Shown: positions 24,882 to 35,755 of the stretch, in pieces
Numbering within the stretch: position 1 is the stretch's first letter
Layout of the letters: the number at the start of each line of letters is the position of its first letter
NCBI RefSeq assembly: GCF_020509005.1
Contig: NC_063012.1
Span: forward strand, 2,852,001-2,916,000
Origin: Fulvia fulva
Lineage: Eukaryota > Ascomycota > Dothideomycetes > Mycosphaerellales > Mycosphaerellaceae
DNA: 64,000 bases
Reading direction: 5' to 3'
Notes under the pieces: generated by a model
The model's database searches: none
What the model was told of the DNA's origin: nothing
Seen by the model: the letters and a program-made list of their open reading frames with translations, nothing else
Made by a program: the position numbers and the translations under genes

Positions 24882-27610
24882 ATGCCTTATACTAGTAGAC
24901 TATTAATCATTTAGTATAATATAAATAGGAGCAAAGACAAAGTCTAAAGGAGCTTTTTATAAGCCTTAGACCCGGAGGAATACTATATTATAGTAATCTA
25001 GGAACTGTAGATCAACCTATACTCTAGGATTCTATTAACTATAGGAGACCCGAGATACTACGAACTAATAAACCGAACCGAGGGAGTCCTATAAACATAT
25101 ATCTATATTAGTAAGAAGGTACTAGTAGAGGACTAGTAGGCCTAGCCGAGAACCGATAGGGATATTACTATAGTATAGCTCAAAACAACTTAAGGCTAGG
25201 TCCTAATCTATAGCATATATAACCTACCTCTAGAGTCTAGAAGTAGTACATAACTATATACGCTAGGAAGGCTCTCGGAAGTAATAGACTAACAAAACCA
25301 TAACATCGTAATAGGAGATTTCAACCTCTACTACCTAAAGTAGGGATCGGACTTTACCCTAGTATACTACTTCTTAGTAGGGAGGCTTATTAGTTAGATA
25401 GAGACAGCCTAAATGGACTTAATCACGCTAAAGGTAATAGAAACTTAGGCTAGAAATAACAGTTCTAGCATGCTAGACCTTCCTCCGCTAAGGGAGGCTA
25501 ACTAGTAAGTATCTACTATAGAGATCGGAAACATTATTAAGAAACTAAAGGGTAACAAAGCCCTAGGCCTAGATAAGATCCCTAACTATTACCTAAAAGC
25601 TAGTAGTAGCCTTATTACTCTATTCCTTACGCTAATCTTTACCTAGTATATAAAGTAGGGGTATTACCTAAAGGCCTCTAGGTAATTACTAACTTACGTC
25701 CTAAGGAAACCCTAAAAGGAAGACTATACTAAGTTGAAGTCATATAGACTAATTACGTTACTAAATGAACTAGGGAAGCTCCTAGAGAAGGTCGTAGCTA
25801 TAAGGCTTACCGGAATAGTAGAAGAATATAACCTCCTCCCGGTAACGTAGATAGGGGAGAGATAAAAGAGATCTACCCTTATAATAGTCGAACTCATTAT
25901 AGAGCAAATTAGATATATCTAGTACTATAGTAACAATAGGGTAGCCTTACTACTTTTACTAGACATATTAGGGGCTTTCGACAATATGTCCTACGTAAGG
26001 CTCCTATATATCCTTAGAATAAAAAGCATCCTAGCCTAGATAGTATACTTTATATAGTTATTCCTTAAGGACAGAACAACCTAGATCCTCCTAGGGTCCT
26101 TTAAAGCCCCGTAGACCCTAATGACAAATACGGGCATCCTATAGGGCTCTATACTCTCCCTAATTCTATTCCTCCTCTTTATAGACGACCTGACCCTACT
26201 CCTAGAAATAGTAAATACCTTAGTATTAGGGTCCTAGATAATATAAATATCCTAGCGTAGTCGGGGTCTATAGAGGAAAACTACGTACTCCTAGAGGAGA
26301 GACATAGACAATACAAAAAGTAGGCAAGAGAGTGTAGGGTAAAATTCGTACCGGATAAGTACTAACTTATCTATTTTAGTAAGGTAAAGACAAAATATAA
26401 CTTAGTAGTACTAGTAAATATCTAGGGGTTAGAGACCTATCCTATAAGGGAACTTAGAGTCCTTAGAATATAGCTAGACCCGAAACTTAGCTAGGGACTA
26501 TAAGTAAAGAAGGTATAAGTAAGAGCGGATACTAATAGATAATTAATCGAGAGACTTACTACATTAACCTAGGGGGCGACCTTTATAAAGGCCTAGACTA
26601 TATATAAGGCTGTTATTAAGCCCGTAATGCTATATAGAGTAGTAATTTAGGTAGCGGAAAAACATACCCCGAAGAGAATTAAGGACCCCCTTAATAGAGC
26701 GTAGGTAGCTTACCTAAAGAGAGTACTAGGGGTATATAAGTCAACCCCTTATAGGACAATAGAGATAGAATTAGGTAAAGCCCCTATTAGGGAGTACCTC
26801 TAGGGTATAGGGTGTTAATACGTAGAGAAGACATTAGTATACCTAGCCTAGAGAACTATCTAAGTAGCTACTTAAAGGATAAGAACCTAGTAGGAGAGGA
26901 GGAGAAGACCTAACCGGCTATATATAATCCTATAGAAGGAAATAGACCTAAAAACATTATAGGAAATCCTAGTAGCCCTTAAATAGAGAGAAGCTCTAAG
27001 GGAGTAAGCTAATATAGGGGACAAAGGGAAAAAGAAGTAAAGCTAAGTAGAAAGGATCGTAGGTCACCTATAGAAAACGTATTAGAATCAAAAACCGGTA
27101 AGGCTAGGAGCCCTACTAGCGGCTAGGACCTTTAGGAGGTATAACTACCTTATCTATAAAGACCTAAAGAGGGCGGAAGCAAGTATAGCTATCTAGATTC
27201 GCTCTAAGTACATTAGGCTAAGAGTATACTTATACTAAAGAAGAGTCCTAGGATACGATTCTAAACGTTACCCCTATAGCTACCTATCCTAAAACCCGGA
27301 GTATATAGTGCTGAACTGTACTAAGTAGGTAAAAGGGAGAAGCTAGTAGAGGGCGAAGGTAAGAGATAGGCAATACTAGGCTATTATCTAGAATAGACAA
27401 GATATAAGGAGAGTAATAAGATAGATCCTTAACGAGGACTACCTAGAGCAATTCTCCCTAGTAGTAGAAACGGAAAGGTAGATAGAGAGGAGGGAGAGAG
27501 AGAGAAGAGCCGGGGAAATAGAAGGGAGAAAGGGAATCGAGAGGAGGATATTACTAGGGTTACGGGCAAGGTAGTTATAGGGTAATAACTATAATACTAG
27601 CGTACCCTAA
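24882..27610 (+). pseudogene. LINE C ORF2: endonuclease/RT with internal deletion
   Basis: ATG 24882 is overlapped by a TAA (24880-24882) in the ORF1 frame. Endonuclease blocks include VIQELQINLY and IVIGDFNLYY (about 25300-25330). The RT starts at GNKALGLDKIPNYYLK (about 25555), with SYRLITLLNELGK and LLDILGAFDNMSY downstream. The segment linking endonuclease to RT is deleted. Stops are abundant. The catalytic block near 26200-26250 is disturbed and the FxDD motif is not in a clean frame, which points to an extra indel. Confidence 0.8.
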
Positions 27611-27660
27611 AGGAAGGAGAACGAAAGGATAAGATAGGAAAGCACGAGGATGGCAAAGAC

Positions 27661-27696
27661 GAGGAGGTTTTTATCCGTTAATCGGGTTTCCTACCT
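27661..27696 (+). other. LINE 3'-UTR hairpin, LINE C copy
   Basis: A GAGGAGG arm faces CCTACCT across a loop ending cgggttt. Three pairs next to the loop hold, and the outer part is disturbed, probably by mutation. Position and loop sequence match LINEs A and B. Confidence 0.5.
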
Positions 27697-27785
27697 ATAT
27701 AAATAGACCTAAAAAGCGAGAAACCTATATAGGCTATAGGGCACTAAAACAGGCGAATAAACAATCTATCTATCTATCTATCTAT

Positions 27786-29942
27786 TATATCTATGTCGTA
27801 ATAGAGGTCCTAACTAGTGTATAGTCTAACGACGCCTCGAGGTTATATTCGATTCTATAGTAGGTTACCTTATAGTAGTAGCTATCTAATATCTAGGAGA
27901 GGTCGATCGTACCTTAGAGTCCCGCTCTCTTCTTGGTACCTAGGTCTTTTAGGGTATTAAGGGCAATTACGTTACTCGCTATCAAGTCGATTACTTCGTC
28001 GGCTATAGGGTACGGCTATATAAGGATTTTCTAGGAAGGGTAGTATATATTAAAGTCTCCTACTACAATATAGTACCCTTGTCTCTTAAGCGTACTATCT
28101 AGGTGTCTATAGACCCTAAGGTCGCGGCTAGACCTCGAGGCTAGCGGTTATATATATATGTTATATATCTAAGTACTACTTATATAGAGAGAGGTAATGT
28201 CTCCCGTACCTTCTTCGTCTACGTAGTATACTACCTCCTAGTCGGATTCTAGTATATCCTTACTAATATAGAAGTACGTACGGGGTCTACCGTCGCTTCG
28301 TAGGTATATCGTATAGCCTAGTAACTTATAGGTCGTTAGTCTCTTATAGTACGGGTTAATCTATAGCTCCTAGATTACTAGGATATAGTAGACGTATAGG
28401 TCCGCCTCGTATAGAGAATAGTTCTATACTATATTCTTACTATAGTTAACGTTATACTAGATAACGCTAAGCGTATCGAGACTAGTTACCGTTATCGATA
28501 ATTATTTCCTCTATAACATCCTATATACTACTACCTAGCGCGTTCTAGTCTACGCCTATTAGTTATATACTAAAGGGGAGCCGGGCCTAGTTAGATTCCC
28601 TCGCCGTAGCTAGTAGAGTACGTAGCCTCCCGTACGCCCTAGGTTATATATCCTTTATATTATTCTCGGCCCTAGAGCGCTTATACCCGACCGCCGCTAG
28701 CTAGTTCCGGTATAGACTAGCCTTACGGTCGCCGTAGAATCTTAGGGCGACGGTTCTGTTTATAATTGCCTTGTTTTTCGCTAGTTTCCGCTACGGGCAT
28801 TCCGCGCTATACGATAGGTAGTACCCCGGATAGTTAGCGTACCGCCTCGTAGCCGATATATAGTCCCTAGATATATAGTCCCCTATATAGTTCGAGTAGG
28901 CCTACTTGTTTATATACGTATAGGTTTAGTGTCTATACTATTAGCATTTAAAGTATTAGAGGACACGGAAGGATAAGGAGTGCTTTTCTACTATCTTAAG
29001 GCTATATTACTAGATTAGGCCTTGTTCTATCGCTAGATCCGCCGCTTTCGCGTCTTATAGCTATATAATTAGCGCCGAGGCCTTCTTACCTTCTAGCCAT
29101 TTTCTATAGAGCTAAGTCGCCTTCTAGATTAGAGAGTTAAGAGTGACCGGGTTGTCCTCTTAGAGAGTACGTAGGTGACCTTAGTTAGTTAGGTCGAACT
29201 CCTTAGGTATATTATAGACTAGGATCGTAAATTGCTTTGTTAAGACCTTCGCTAATACCGTAACCTTAGATGCCTACTATAGCTATACCTCTAGGTGCCT
29301 CCTAGTAGTAGTAGAGCTAGTATAGATCTATAGAGTACCGTTAGACTATTAGTTCACTACGACCACCCCTAGTTAGTTAATTCGTTAGGCAAGCTCCTTA
29401 TTCGATAGCTTCGTAACTTCGGCCTAGTCTTCCTTTACTATAATACGGATCGTAACTATATCGTACGTTAGGCGGGGGCCTAGTATCGATGCCGCGACCG
29501 ATGCCTAGCTATAGGGGTGTTGATTCCGGGTGGCCTTATTAATCGCCTAAGACGTCGTCCTTATTTCTTATTACCCTTAGTAATACGATAGTATAAGCGC
29601 CGTACAAAGCTAAGTGATCATTACCTAGAGAGACTAGTATAGGAGCTAATTATTAGTTTCTATACTTTTTACGTCTTCTATAAGGTACTACTAGTTGTCT
29701 TAGGGAAGCTTTGCCTATAGAGCCGTAGACGTCGGTAGTACCGTAGCCTAGGCTACTATTACCTAGGAGTTACCTAGTATAGCTAGGCACCTCCGCGGCG
29801 TTTAGAGCTAAAGAAATAGGGTGAAGAGAACTTTAAGCTATCTAAATTAAATAAGGTAGAGCTCGCTTAATTCTAGGGGTAGTAGCCTACTTTATAGATC
29901 GTTAGAATAGTCTTAATAAGGGCTTTCGAATACGTCGTATTT
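27786..29942 (-). mobile_element. LINE B, minus-strand fragment lacking its 3' half
   Basis: It matches 56036-58189 of the LINE B(-) copy: 5' UTR, ORF1 with the knuckle region (about 28780-28960) and the endonuclease part of ORF2. It ends abruptly at the join with the LINE C tail. LINEs normally lose 5' sequence, so loss of the 3' half implies a deletion or recombination. Homology on the other side ends at about 29942, with RIP-altered aatacgacgtatt as the 5' end. Confidence 0.87.
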
Positions 29943-31020
29943 ATCGATAGCGCTAATGACCGTTAAATTTAGAAATACGAATTATCTATAATATTACTAT
30001 AGAGATTAATTAATTGATTCTTCTATTAACGTACTATTTAAGTCCTAGACTATATAATACAGGTCGTATCTACGACCGAGTTTAGAGTTTAAAGAGAAAA
30101 GCCCCGCGTACCCGAACGTAAAAACTCTTTAAAAGATCGCTAGCTCGCGCTCGGTATTCGTAATAAAGGTCGACAAATATTACTACGGTAGTACGCCGCG
30201 TCCTAGTAGTAAAATTTGTCGCGGTCTTATCGCCCGGGATAGACGGCAAATTACGCCCGTATTTCTTTACTACGTTACGCCGAGTAGGCCCGCCGTACGT
30301 ACGCCGAAAACCGAGAATTTAAGAGAGAGAGAGAGAGAGAGAGATAGTATCTTAAATAACCCGTCCCCTCCGAGAGTCTTCGACCGACTCCTTCGTACGA
30401 TACCCCGAGATTTAGTATCTCGCTCTAGATTCGTAGCGAGAGCGCTCGCTTTATACGGCTATCGTTATCTAAAGAGAGAGTCCGCCGCCTTCTCTCTTCT
30501 TTTAAGTAGTTCCGAGTGTCTTCGTTAATAGATATCCGGGCGTATCCTCTCTTCTCCCCTCTTCTCTTCCCTTCTTCTCCGTACCGTACCCTAGGTTACC
30601 CGTCGCGTTATAGCTTTCGAATAGGCGTCGCTTTTTATATTACGGCTAAGCCGCGATTCGAGAGAGGGGTTCGAGTTTAAGAGGGAGAGTCTTAGTTTCT
30701 CTTCGTCGTAGTAAAGGTACTTACGTCGTCCGCTACGTAAAGGCGCTCTCCGTAGGACGCCTAGAATAAAGGAAAGTTATACCGGTCGTAGGCGAGAAGA
30801 GGTCGAACCTATTTATAGGAATTACGACGGATATCTCGCCTCTTAAGCGCTTTAAAGTAGGTAGAACCGCCTAATCTAGCGCTCTAGAAGCCGAGTAGAA
30901 GCTAAACGAGGTATATTAACTCGTTATCGAAGCTACCTCCTTAGCTAGAGGCGACCGAAAGAGATAAGACTAGATCCCTTAGCTAGAGGCGACCGAAAGA
31001 GATAAGACTAGATCCTCGAA
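29943..31020 (+). other. LINE E 5' region (presumed UTR), no gene found
   Basis: I find no coding frame in this 1.1 kb. It contains a (GA)n run at 30321-30344, CT-rich stretches near 30545-30590 and an imperfect inverted repeat near 30170-30222 (cgacaaat...atttgtcg). A perfect 38-bp tandem duplication lies at 30939-31014. Because LINE E ORF1 begins just after, it is probably the element's 5' UTR, but part could be unrelated sequence. Confidence 0.45.
30939..31014. repeat. 38-bp perfect tandem duplication
   Basis: Two adjacent identical 38-base units start at 30939 and 30977 (ccttagctagaggcgaccg...). They lie just upstream of LINE E ORF1. Confidence 0.95.
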
Positions 31021-31978
31021 CTAGGAGAGCTCTTTAGGGCTTTCCGAGAAGATAAAGCTCTCCTAACGGTAATAGCGAAGATCGAAAAGTAAGTATCTAC
31101 CCTAGAGGGGTTAGTTATAAAGCTTACTACGCTAATTAATAGCGGGAACCGCTAGGAAGTACCTAAGGGGACCCGAGGGGTAAAAGGCTAAAACGGCTAA
31201 AAACTAACTTTCGTAAGTATCGTCTCTAGAGGCGACTCTACCGTTCGCACCTAAAATACGGTACCGCTACTAAATAATACTCGGACGATACGTAACCTTT
31301 CTAAACCTTCGAAAGGATAGACTACTATCGAATAGACGACTATTAAGAGTCGTAAGGGCGCTAGTAAGCGAAGGGATAACGGGATTATTCTAGGAATTAA
31401 TAACCGGAGTACTACCCCTCTCGATACGATAGCTATTAGGAATAAGGTAAACCTAACCTTCTCGAACGCTAGCCTTTACCCCGGATACCCTTTTCTTTTA
31501 GGGGCTCGTCTATCCGAGAAAGAGAACCTTATTCTAACGCTACGGGACGAAAAGGCGAAGGAAATACTTAAAAAGAACTTCTATCTCCTAAGAGAAGACA
31601 TTCCTGTTCTCTAGGTCCTCGAAGATAGCTCTTAGTATAAAGTAGTTGTCTACGGGATAGACTCTATTGCCTTTAAAGAGGACGGACCGCGAAAGGTAGC
31701 CGAAGAGCTCGAAGCCTTTAATAAGGGCTTTAAACTCGCTAGTACGCCGTTAAAGCTTACGAACAAAGAGTATAGGCTATCCTAAATATCAGGATTAATA
31801 CTACTCGCCTTTAAGATAAGTAAGGAAGCTACTTAGGTAAAGAAAGAGGGCCTATAGATTAGTACTAAGTACCTACGGGTATAAAGAGCTCTTATAAAAG
31901 AGGAGAGAGAAGAGAAGCGTAAGGCGAAACTAACTACTCCCGAATATTAGACACGCCTCTACGAATTCTATAAGTAAA
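31021..31978 (+). pseudogene. LINE E ORF1 (putative nucleic-acid-binding protein)
   Basis: The conceptual frame includes AKIEKQVSTLEGLVIKLTTL, a probable coiled coil. A longer domain follows with VNLTFSNASLYPGYP and DEKAKEILKKNFYLLRED. It then reads DIPVLQVLEDSSQYKVVVYG, resembling the RRM-like region of fungal LINE ORF1 proteins. No CCHC knuckle is visible before the end. It has several stops from RIP. Identification rests mainly on its place before an endonuclease/RT ORF. Confidence 0.6.
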
Positions 31979-31979
31979 C

Positions 31980-33502
31980 CTAAACCAAAGTACGGGAGCT
32001 ACCGAGTCTATACTCGAAATAGCGATCTACGAGAAGGCCAATATCTTAGCAATTTAAGAGCCGTAGCTCCTAATAGAGGAAGAAAATAGTCTATAAAGAA
32101 TTATAGCTTACCCGGCCTTTACTACTCTACTTCCGACTAGTAAGGAGAGAAATTGTACCCTCTTCTTTATTAGTAGATAAATCTAAGTCGAGATAAGTCC
32201 GGTTTAAAATGAGGACCCCGATTTCTAAGCGATCTCTACGAAAGATAAGAAGGGTAACTCGATCTAAATTCTTAATATCTATAACGAGAAAGATAGTAAG
32301 AATACTTAGATAAATAAAAGAGCTCTATACCCTTTTACGCTAGCTTTAAATACGGTTCTACTCGGCAATTTTAATATAAGATAGCCGTCGTAGGACCCTT
32401 ACGGAAAGAATAATAGCTCTAGAGTAAAATTCTTTATTAATTAGATTAAAGTAAATAACTTCTCTCTAAGGAATACTCTAAATATAGGGACCTTCTACCG
32501 AGTATACCCAAATAATCTAAGTATTTTAGACCTAATCTTTACGAAAGGGACGTCTTTAAATATAAGATAAACTAGCGTACTCTAGAGACCGGATCCGATT
32601 ACCTAGCGATCTCTCTAGATATTAGAGGATAAAATATGTCTTCCTCTCCCCCTCCTATCGATAGACTACGTTTCGATACGTCTAAAGTAGATTAGAAAGG
32701 CTTTACTTAAGAGCTAAAAGAGCGTAAAGTAGATCTTAAAGGTATAGAGGACCTAGATCTACTAGCAAATACCTTCTCCAATATTATTAATACGGCGGCT
32801 AAGCTATATATCTCTTAACTTAAGGTAGTAGCTAAATTAAAACCGTAGTCGATACCGGAACTAAAGGAACTCCGTAAATAAACGGCTAGTAAATATAAGA
32901 AAGTTACTAGCCCGCTAGCGACTACTCTACGAACCGATAAAGAGGCCTATCTAGTAGTAAGGAATACCTACTTCTAAGCTATTAAGGTAGCTAAACAAGA
33001 CTACTAGAATAAGTTCCTCGAGAAAACCGACCTTAAATTAGTCTATAAAGCTTTCTCCTATACGAAAGTAGGAGGTAGTAGTCTAGTCCCGACTATAAAT
33101 AGATAGGATATCTTTAATAGTAGATACAAAGCCTTACGAGCAGCGCTATTCCCTTTCCCGTCTCCGGATAACCCTCTAGAGCCTACCTAGGATAACTATC
33201 CTATAGAGGAGTAGTAATAGGACCTAATATAACTAGATAAACTTTAAGCGGCTTATCGTTCCTCGAAAGTAAAGGGTAAAACCCCGGGCCCGGACGGGAT
33301 AATATAAGCTATAATCTAACGCATATTTTAAGCTATTCCGGATACCTTCCTTAAGGTATACGGCTCGCTATTAAATAAGGGATACTACCCTAATTATTAG
33401 CGGATAGCGATTAGTTTTACTCTAGTAAAACCGAGGAAGCCCGACTACTCTATCCCTAAGGTATATAGGATAATCGCCCTCCTTAACTATCTAAAGAAAG
33501 TA
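31980..33502 (+). pseudogene. LINE E ORF2, truncated: endonuclease and start of RT
   Basis: The endonuclease has ALNTVLLGNFNIRQPSWDPY (about 32345-32400); the GDFN Asp/Gly region is altered. A linker with many Lys follows. The RT begins with KGKTPGPDGI (about 33270), then a KVYRIIALLNYLKK block matching the SYRPIALL motif (about 33455-33500). It stops there, where gypsy family 3 starts. The catalytic FADD-type motif lies beyond the break and is not in the window. Confidence 0.82.
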
Positions 33503-33954
33503 TATTACGGGCCTAGGCGGACGTCTAGTAAATAGCTGTCGGTCACGTGACTCGGTGCGGGCCGGCCCGTATACCTCGGCTTATATATTAACTTTCCGTA
33601 CCTCGTACTCCTCTTAGATAGCCTATCTAACAACTTCGTTATTTGCCCTATATTAAGAACGGCTCCCTTATACTTTATTAGACCTCCTTTACTAACCGTA
33701 GAATACGTACTACGAAGGACCTATAAAGTAATAGGTCAAAGATATAGAAACTACGCTTATCGCGAGTTTTCTATACTAATCGCGCGATAAACGCAATAGG
33801 TCTAAGTTAATAAGAACAATTGTACCTTTATTAATAAGATACTAGCTAAGAGTATAGGCGGTAGATACTCCCTACTTACTAGTCGCCCTTAGATCCGCCG
33901 CGAGTCGCTTATATTTAATAGTAGCTAGACTTAAGGTTACTAAACCTAATCCTA
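33503..33954 (+). repeat. gypsy family 3 5' LTR and leader
   Basis: The element opens tattacgggcctagg, which fits a RIP-altered TGTCACGGG and resembles the LTR starts of families 2 and 4. U3 holds two palindromes with intact CpA/TpG: gtcacgtgac (33542-33551) and cgggccggcccg (33558-33569). A TATA-like cttatatatt follows at 33580-33589. The LTR end is uncertain (perhaps near 33735). The remainder leads to gag, and gypsy family 1 copy 2 is inserted in it at 33960. The possible target duplication is aagta at 33498-33502. Confidence 0.6.
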
Positions 33955-33959
33955 ATAGC

Positions 33960-34478
33960 TATTATAGTCTCCCTATAGAGTGTATAGAAGGTGGGGACAG
34001 AAGAGCCTTAGAGTGCTTAGAAGTCGTTTAGAAGTGACAGTCTAGCTTAGTATATAAGCGCTAAGAATTACATGCCCCGTAATATTTACTACGGGACCTA
34101 GCCCTTCAAATTCACCCCTCTACTAAACCTTAATAGATTCACTTCGGCTCGTAACTATATAACTCACGGCACTCCCGCGAGCACCCGCGACTACGCTAGA
34201 CCCTAGAAGAAGCACGTAGAAGACTCGGAACGTAGGGTAGGTTGGAATAAGGTTTTGAGCAAAGCTACTAAGCGCGGCTTCGTACGGGTTAGCCCTATTA
34301 ATACGGGGACACGTACTCGCGAGGGTCGCGTATAAATATCTGGCCTTCCCTAGGCCTCTCTTGCTTTCTTCGTCTTTCGTTTTGTATAGCAATTATACTA
34401 TACCCTTTATATCTACACTTCGTACCTATATTCTCGCTTTTACCCTTATATCTTATAGGCTAGGCTCTCGCCCTAATA
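33960..34478 (+). repeat. 5' LTR of gypsy family 1, copy 2 (519 bp)
   Basis: Begins TATTATAGTCTCCC (TG altered to TA) and ends CGCCCTAATA. It has the same length as the 3' LTR. The open frame on the minus strand at 34123-34392 lies inside it and is not a gene. Confidence 0.95.
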
Positions 34479-34479
34479 T

Positions 34480-35755
34480 CACGAAAGACTAACAAACCGT
34501 CAACTACTCGAGTTATTTTTATAGGTAACCACGCTACCGATAGAGGTGTCAACCTCGATAACTAGGACACTCTATTCTACTTTAGCGAGTAGACTAACAT
34601 CCCCTTCTCGAACGCCGCTACCTTCGGTACCTAGGTAAACGCTAACCCCGATACCGCCTACGCTCCTATTAACCGTACCGTCTCCTCTTTCCGCGAGACC
34701 GCCTAGTAGGTCGAGCAAGTAAACAACTAAGCAATATACCTTTAAGGTATTGTAAATACCTTCTAGAACCTCGCCCCGTACGCCGACGATAACCGCCGCT
34801 AGTACTTCTCTAAGATAGTTAACGACCTAGACGAGTTCGACGGTAATAAGAGTAAGTTTAAGGCATTTAAGACATAGCTTACTATCAAGCTATTAGCTAA
34901 TGCCGACTACTTTCCGTAAGAGAAGGACAAAGTTACGTATATCTTCTCCCTCCTTCGGGGAGACGCCGCCGCTTAGGTATAATACTATATCGATAACGCT
35001 ACGTAGACTATCGGCTACCCGGACGTCCTTACCTTAATATAGGACCTCCGTACTGCCTTTAGTGATCTAGACCGTAGAGCTACCGCCTAGAACGCTATCT
35101 ATAACCTCCTCTAGAAGAACAAGAGCTTCGCCGAGTACCTCGCGGCCTTTAACCGCGATATCGGGTTTACCGGCTATAACGAAGAGGCTAAGAAGAGCAC
35201 TCTCCGCCGTAGTTTGTTAGTAGAGCTTCTTCGAGCCCTCGAGGACAAGGACGTCGGTACTATAAGCTTCCGTAAGCTCGTCGAGACCTACTAGCGCCTC
35301 GACTCTAATATAGAACACACCGCCTCTCTCCTCGCTTCCCGTTCTTAAGGTCGTTAGCCTCGTAGTCCCGGAAGCCACTTCGCTACTCTACTAGGCGCCG
35401 CCGCTCCTACGGCTCTCCCTCCCGTCTCTATAGGTAACGCTATAGATCTTAGCGCTAGTGCCGCCGTCCCTTAAGTCTAGGGCCTCGTTAACGGTAAGCT
35501 TACTCCTAAAGAGAAGCTTCGCCGTCGCTAGGCCGGACTCTATACCTAATACGGCGGTCTAGGCTATATCGTAGTTAACTATCCGTAGCTCGCTACCTAT
35601 AACGCCCGTAATCCGGTTCGCGGCGCTATCGGCGCTATCGAGCCTACTCCTACTACTCCCGCTAAGTAGAAAAAAGCCTAGGTCTTCCTCGTCGACGCGA
35701 TAAAGACTAAGAATAACGTTTACCGAAAGTAAAGAGAGGAAAGAAGTTGAGGATC
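34480..35755 (+). pseudogene. gag of gypsy family 1, copy 2
   Basis: Same Gag as copy 1: KIVNDLDEFDGNKSKFKAF (capsid-like), AYLAAFNRDIGFTGYNEEAK and a C-terminal knuckle near 35541-35583. In the knuckle both first Cys and the His read Tyr and one codon is a stop. In-frame stops are more frequent than in copy 1. Confidence 0.82.

Larger units (their letters stand above)
24287..27785 (+). mobile_element. LINE C, right part (ORF1 C-terminus, ORF2, 3' UTR and tail)
   Basis: The frame resumes after LINE D with CFNCQQYGHITLKCSK (about 24391-24440), the CCHC knuckle matching LINE A. ORF2 follows from 24882. The 3' UTR has the shared hairpin at 27661-27696 and a (TCTA)n tail at 27762-27785. Relative to LINE A, about 690 bp between endonuclease and RT are missing near 25480-25515, so the copy was non-autonomous even before RIP. 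Confidence 0.88.

Noticed and set aside
30321..30344. (GA)n run as a possible CRISPR-like or regulatory repeat array
   Set aside because: Simple dinucleotide repeat without spacers. Nothing in the window resembles a CRISPR array, as expected for a fungus.
34123..34392. 89-codon open frame on the minus strand
   Set aside because: It lies wholly inside the gypsy 1 5' LTR and is stopped or altered in the other LTR copies. 2155-2370 in the copy 1 LTR was rejected for the same reason.
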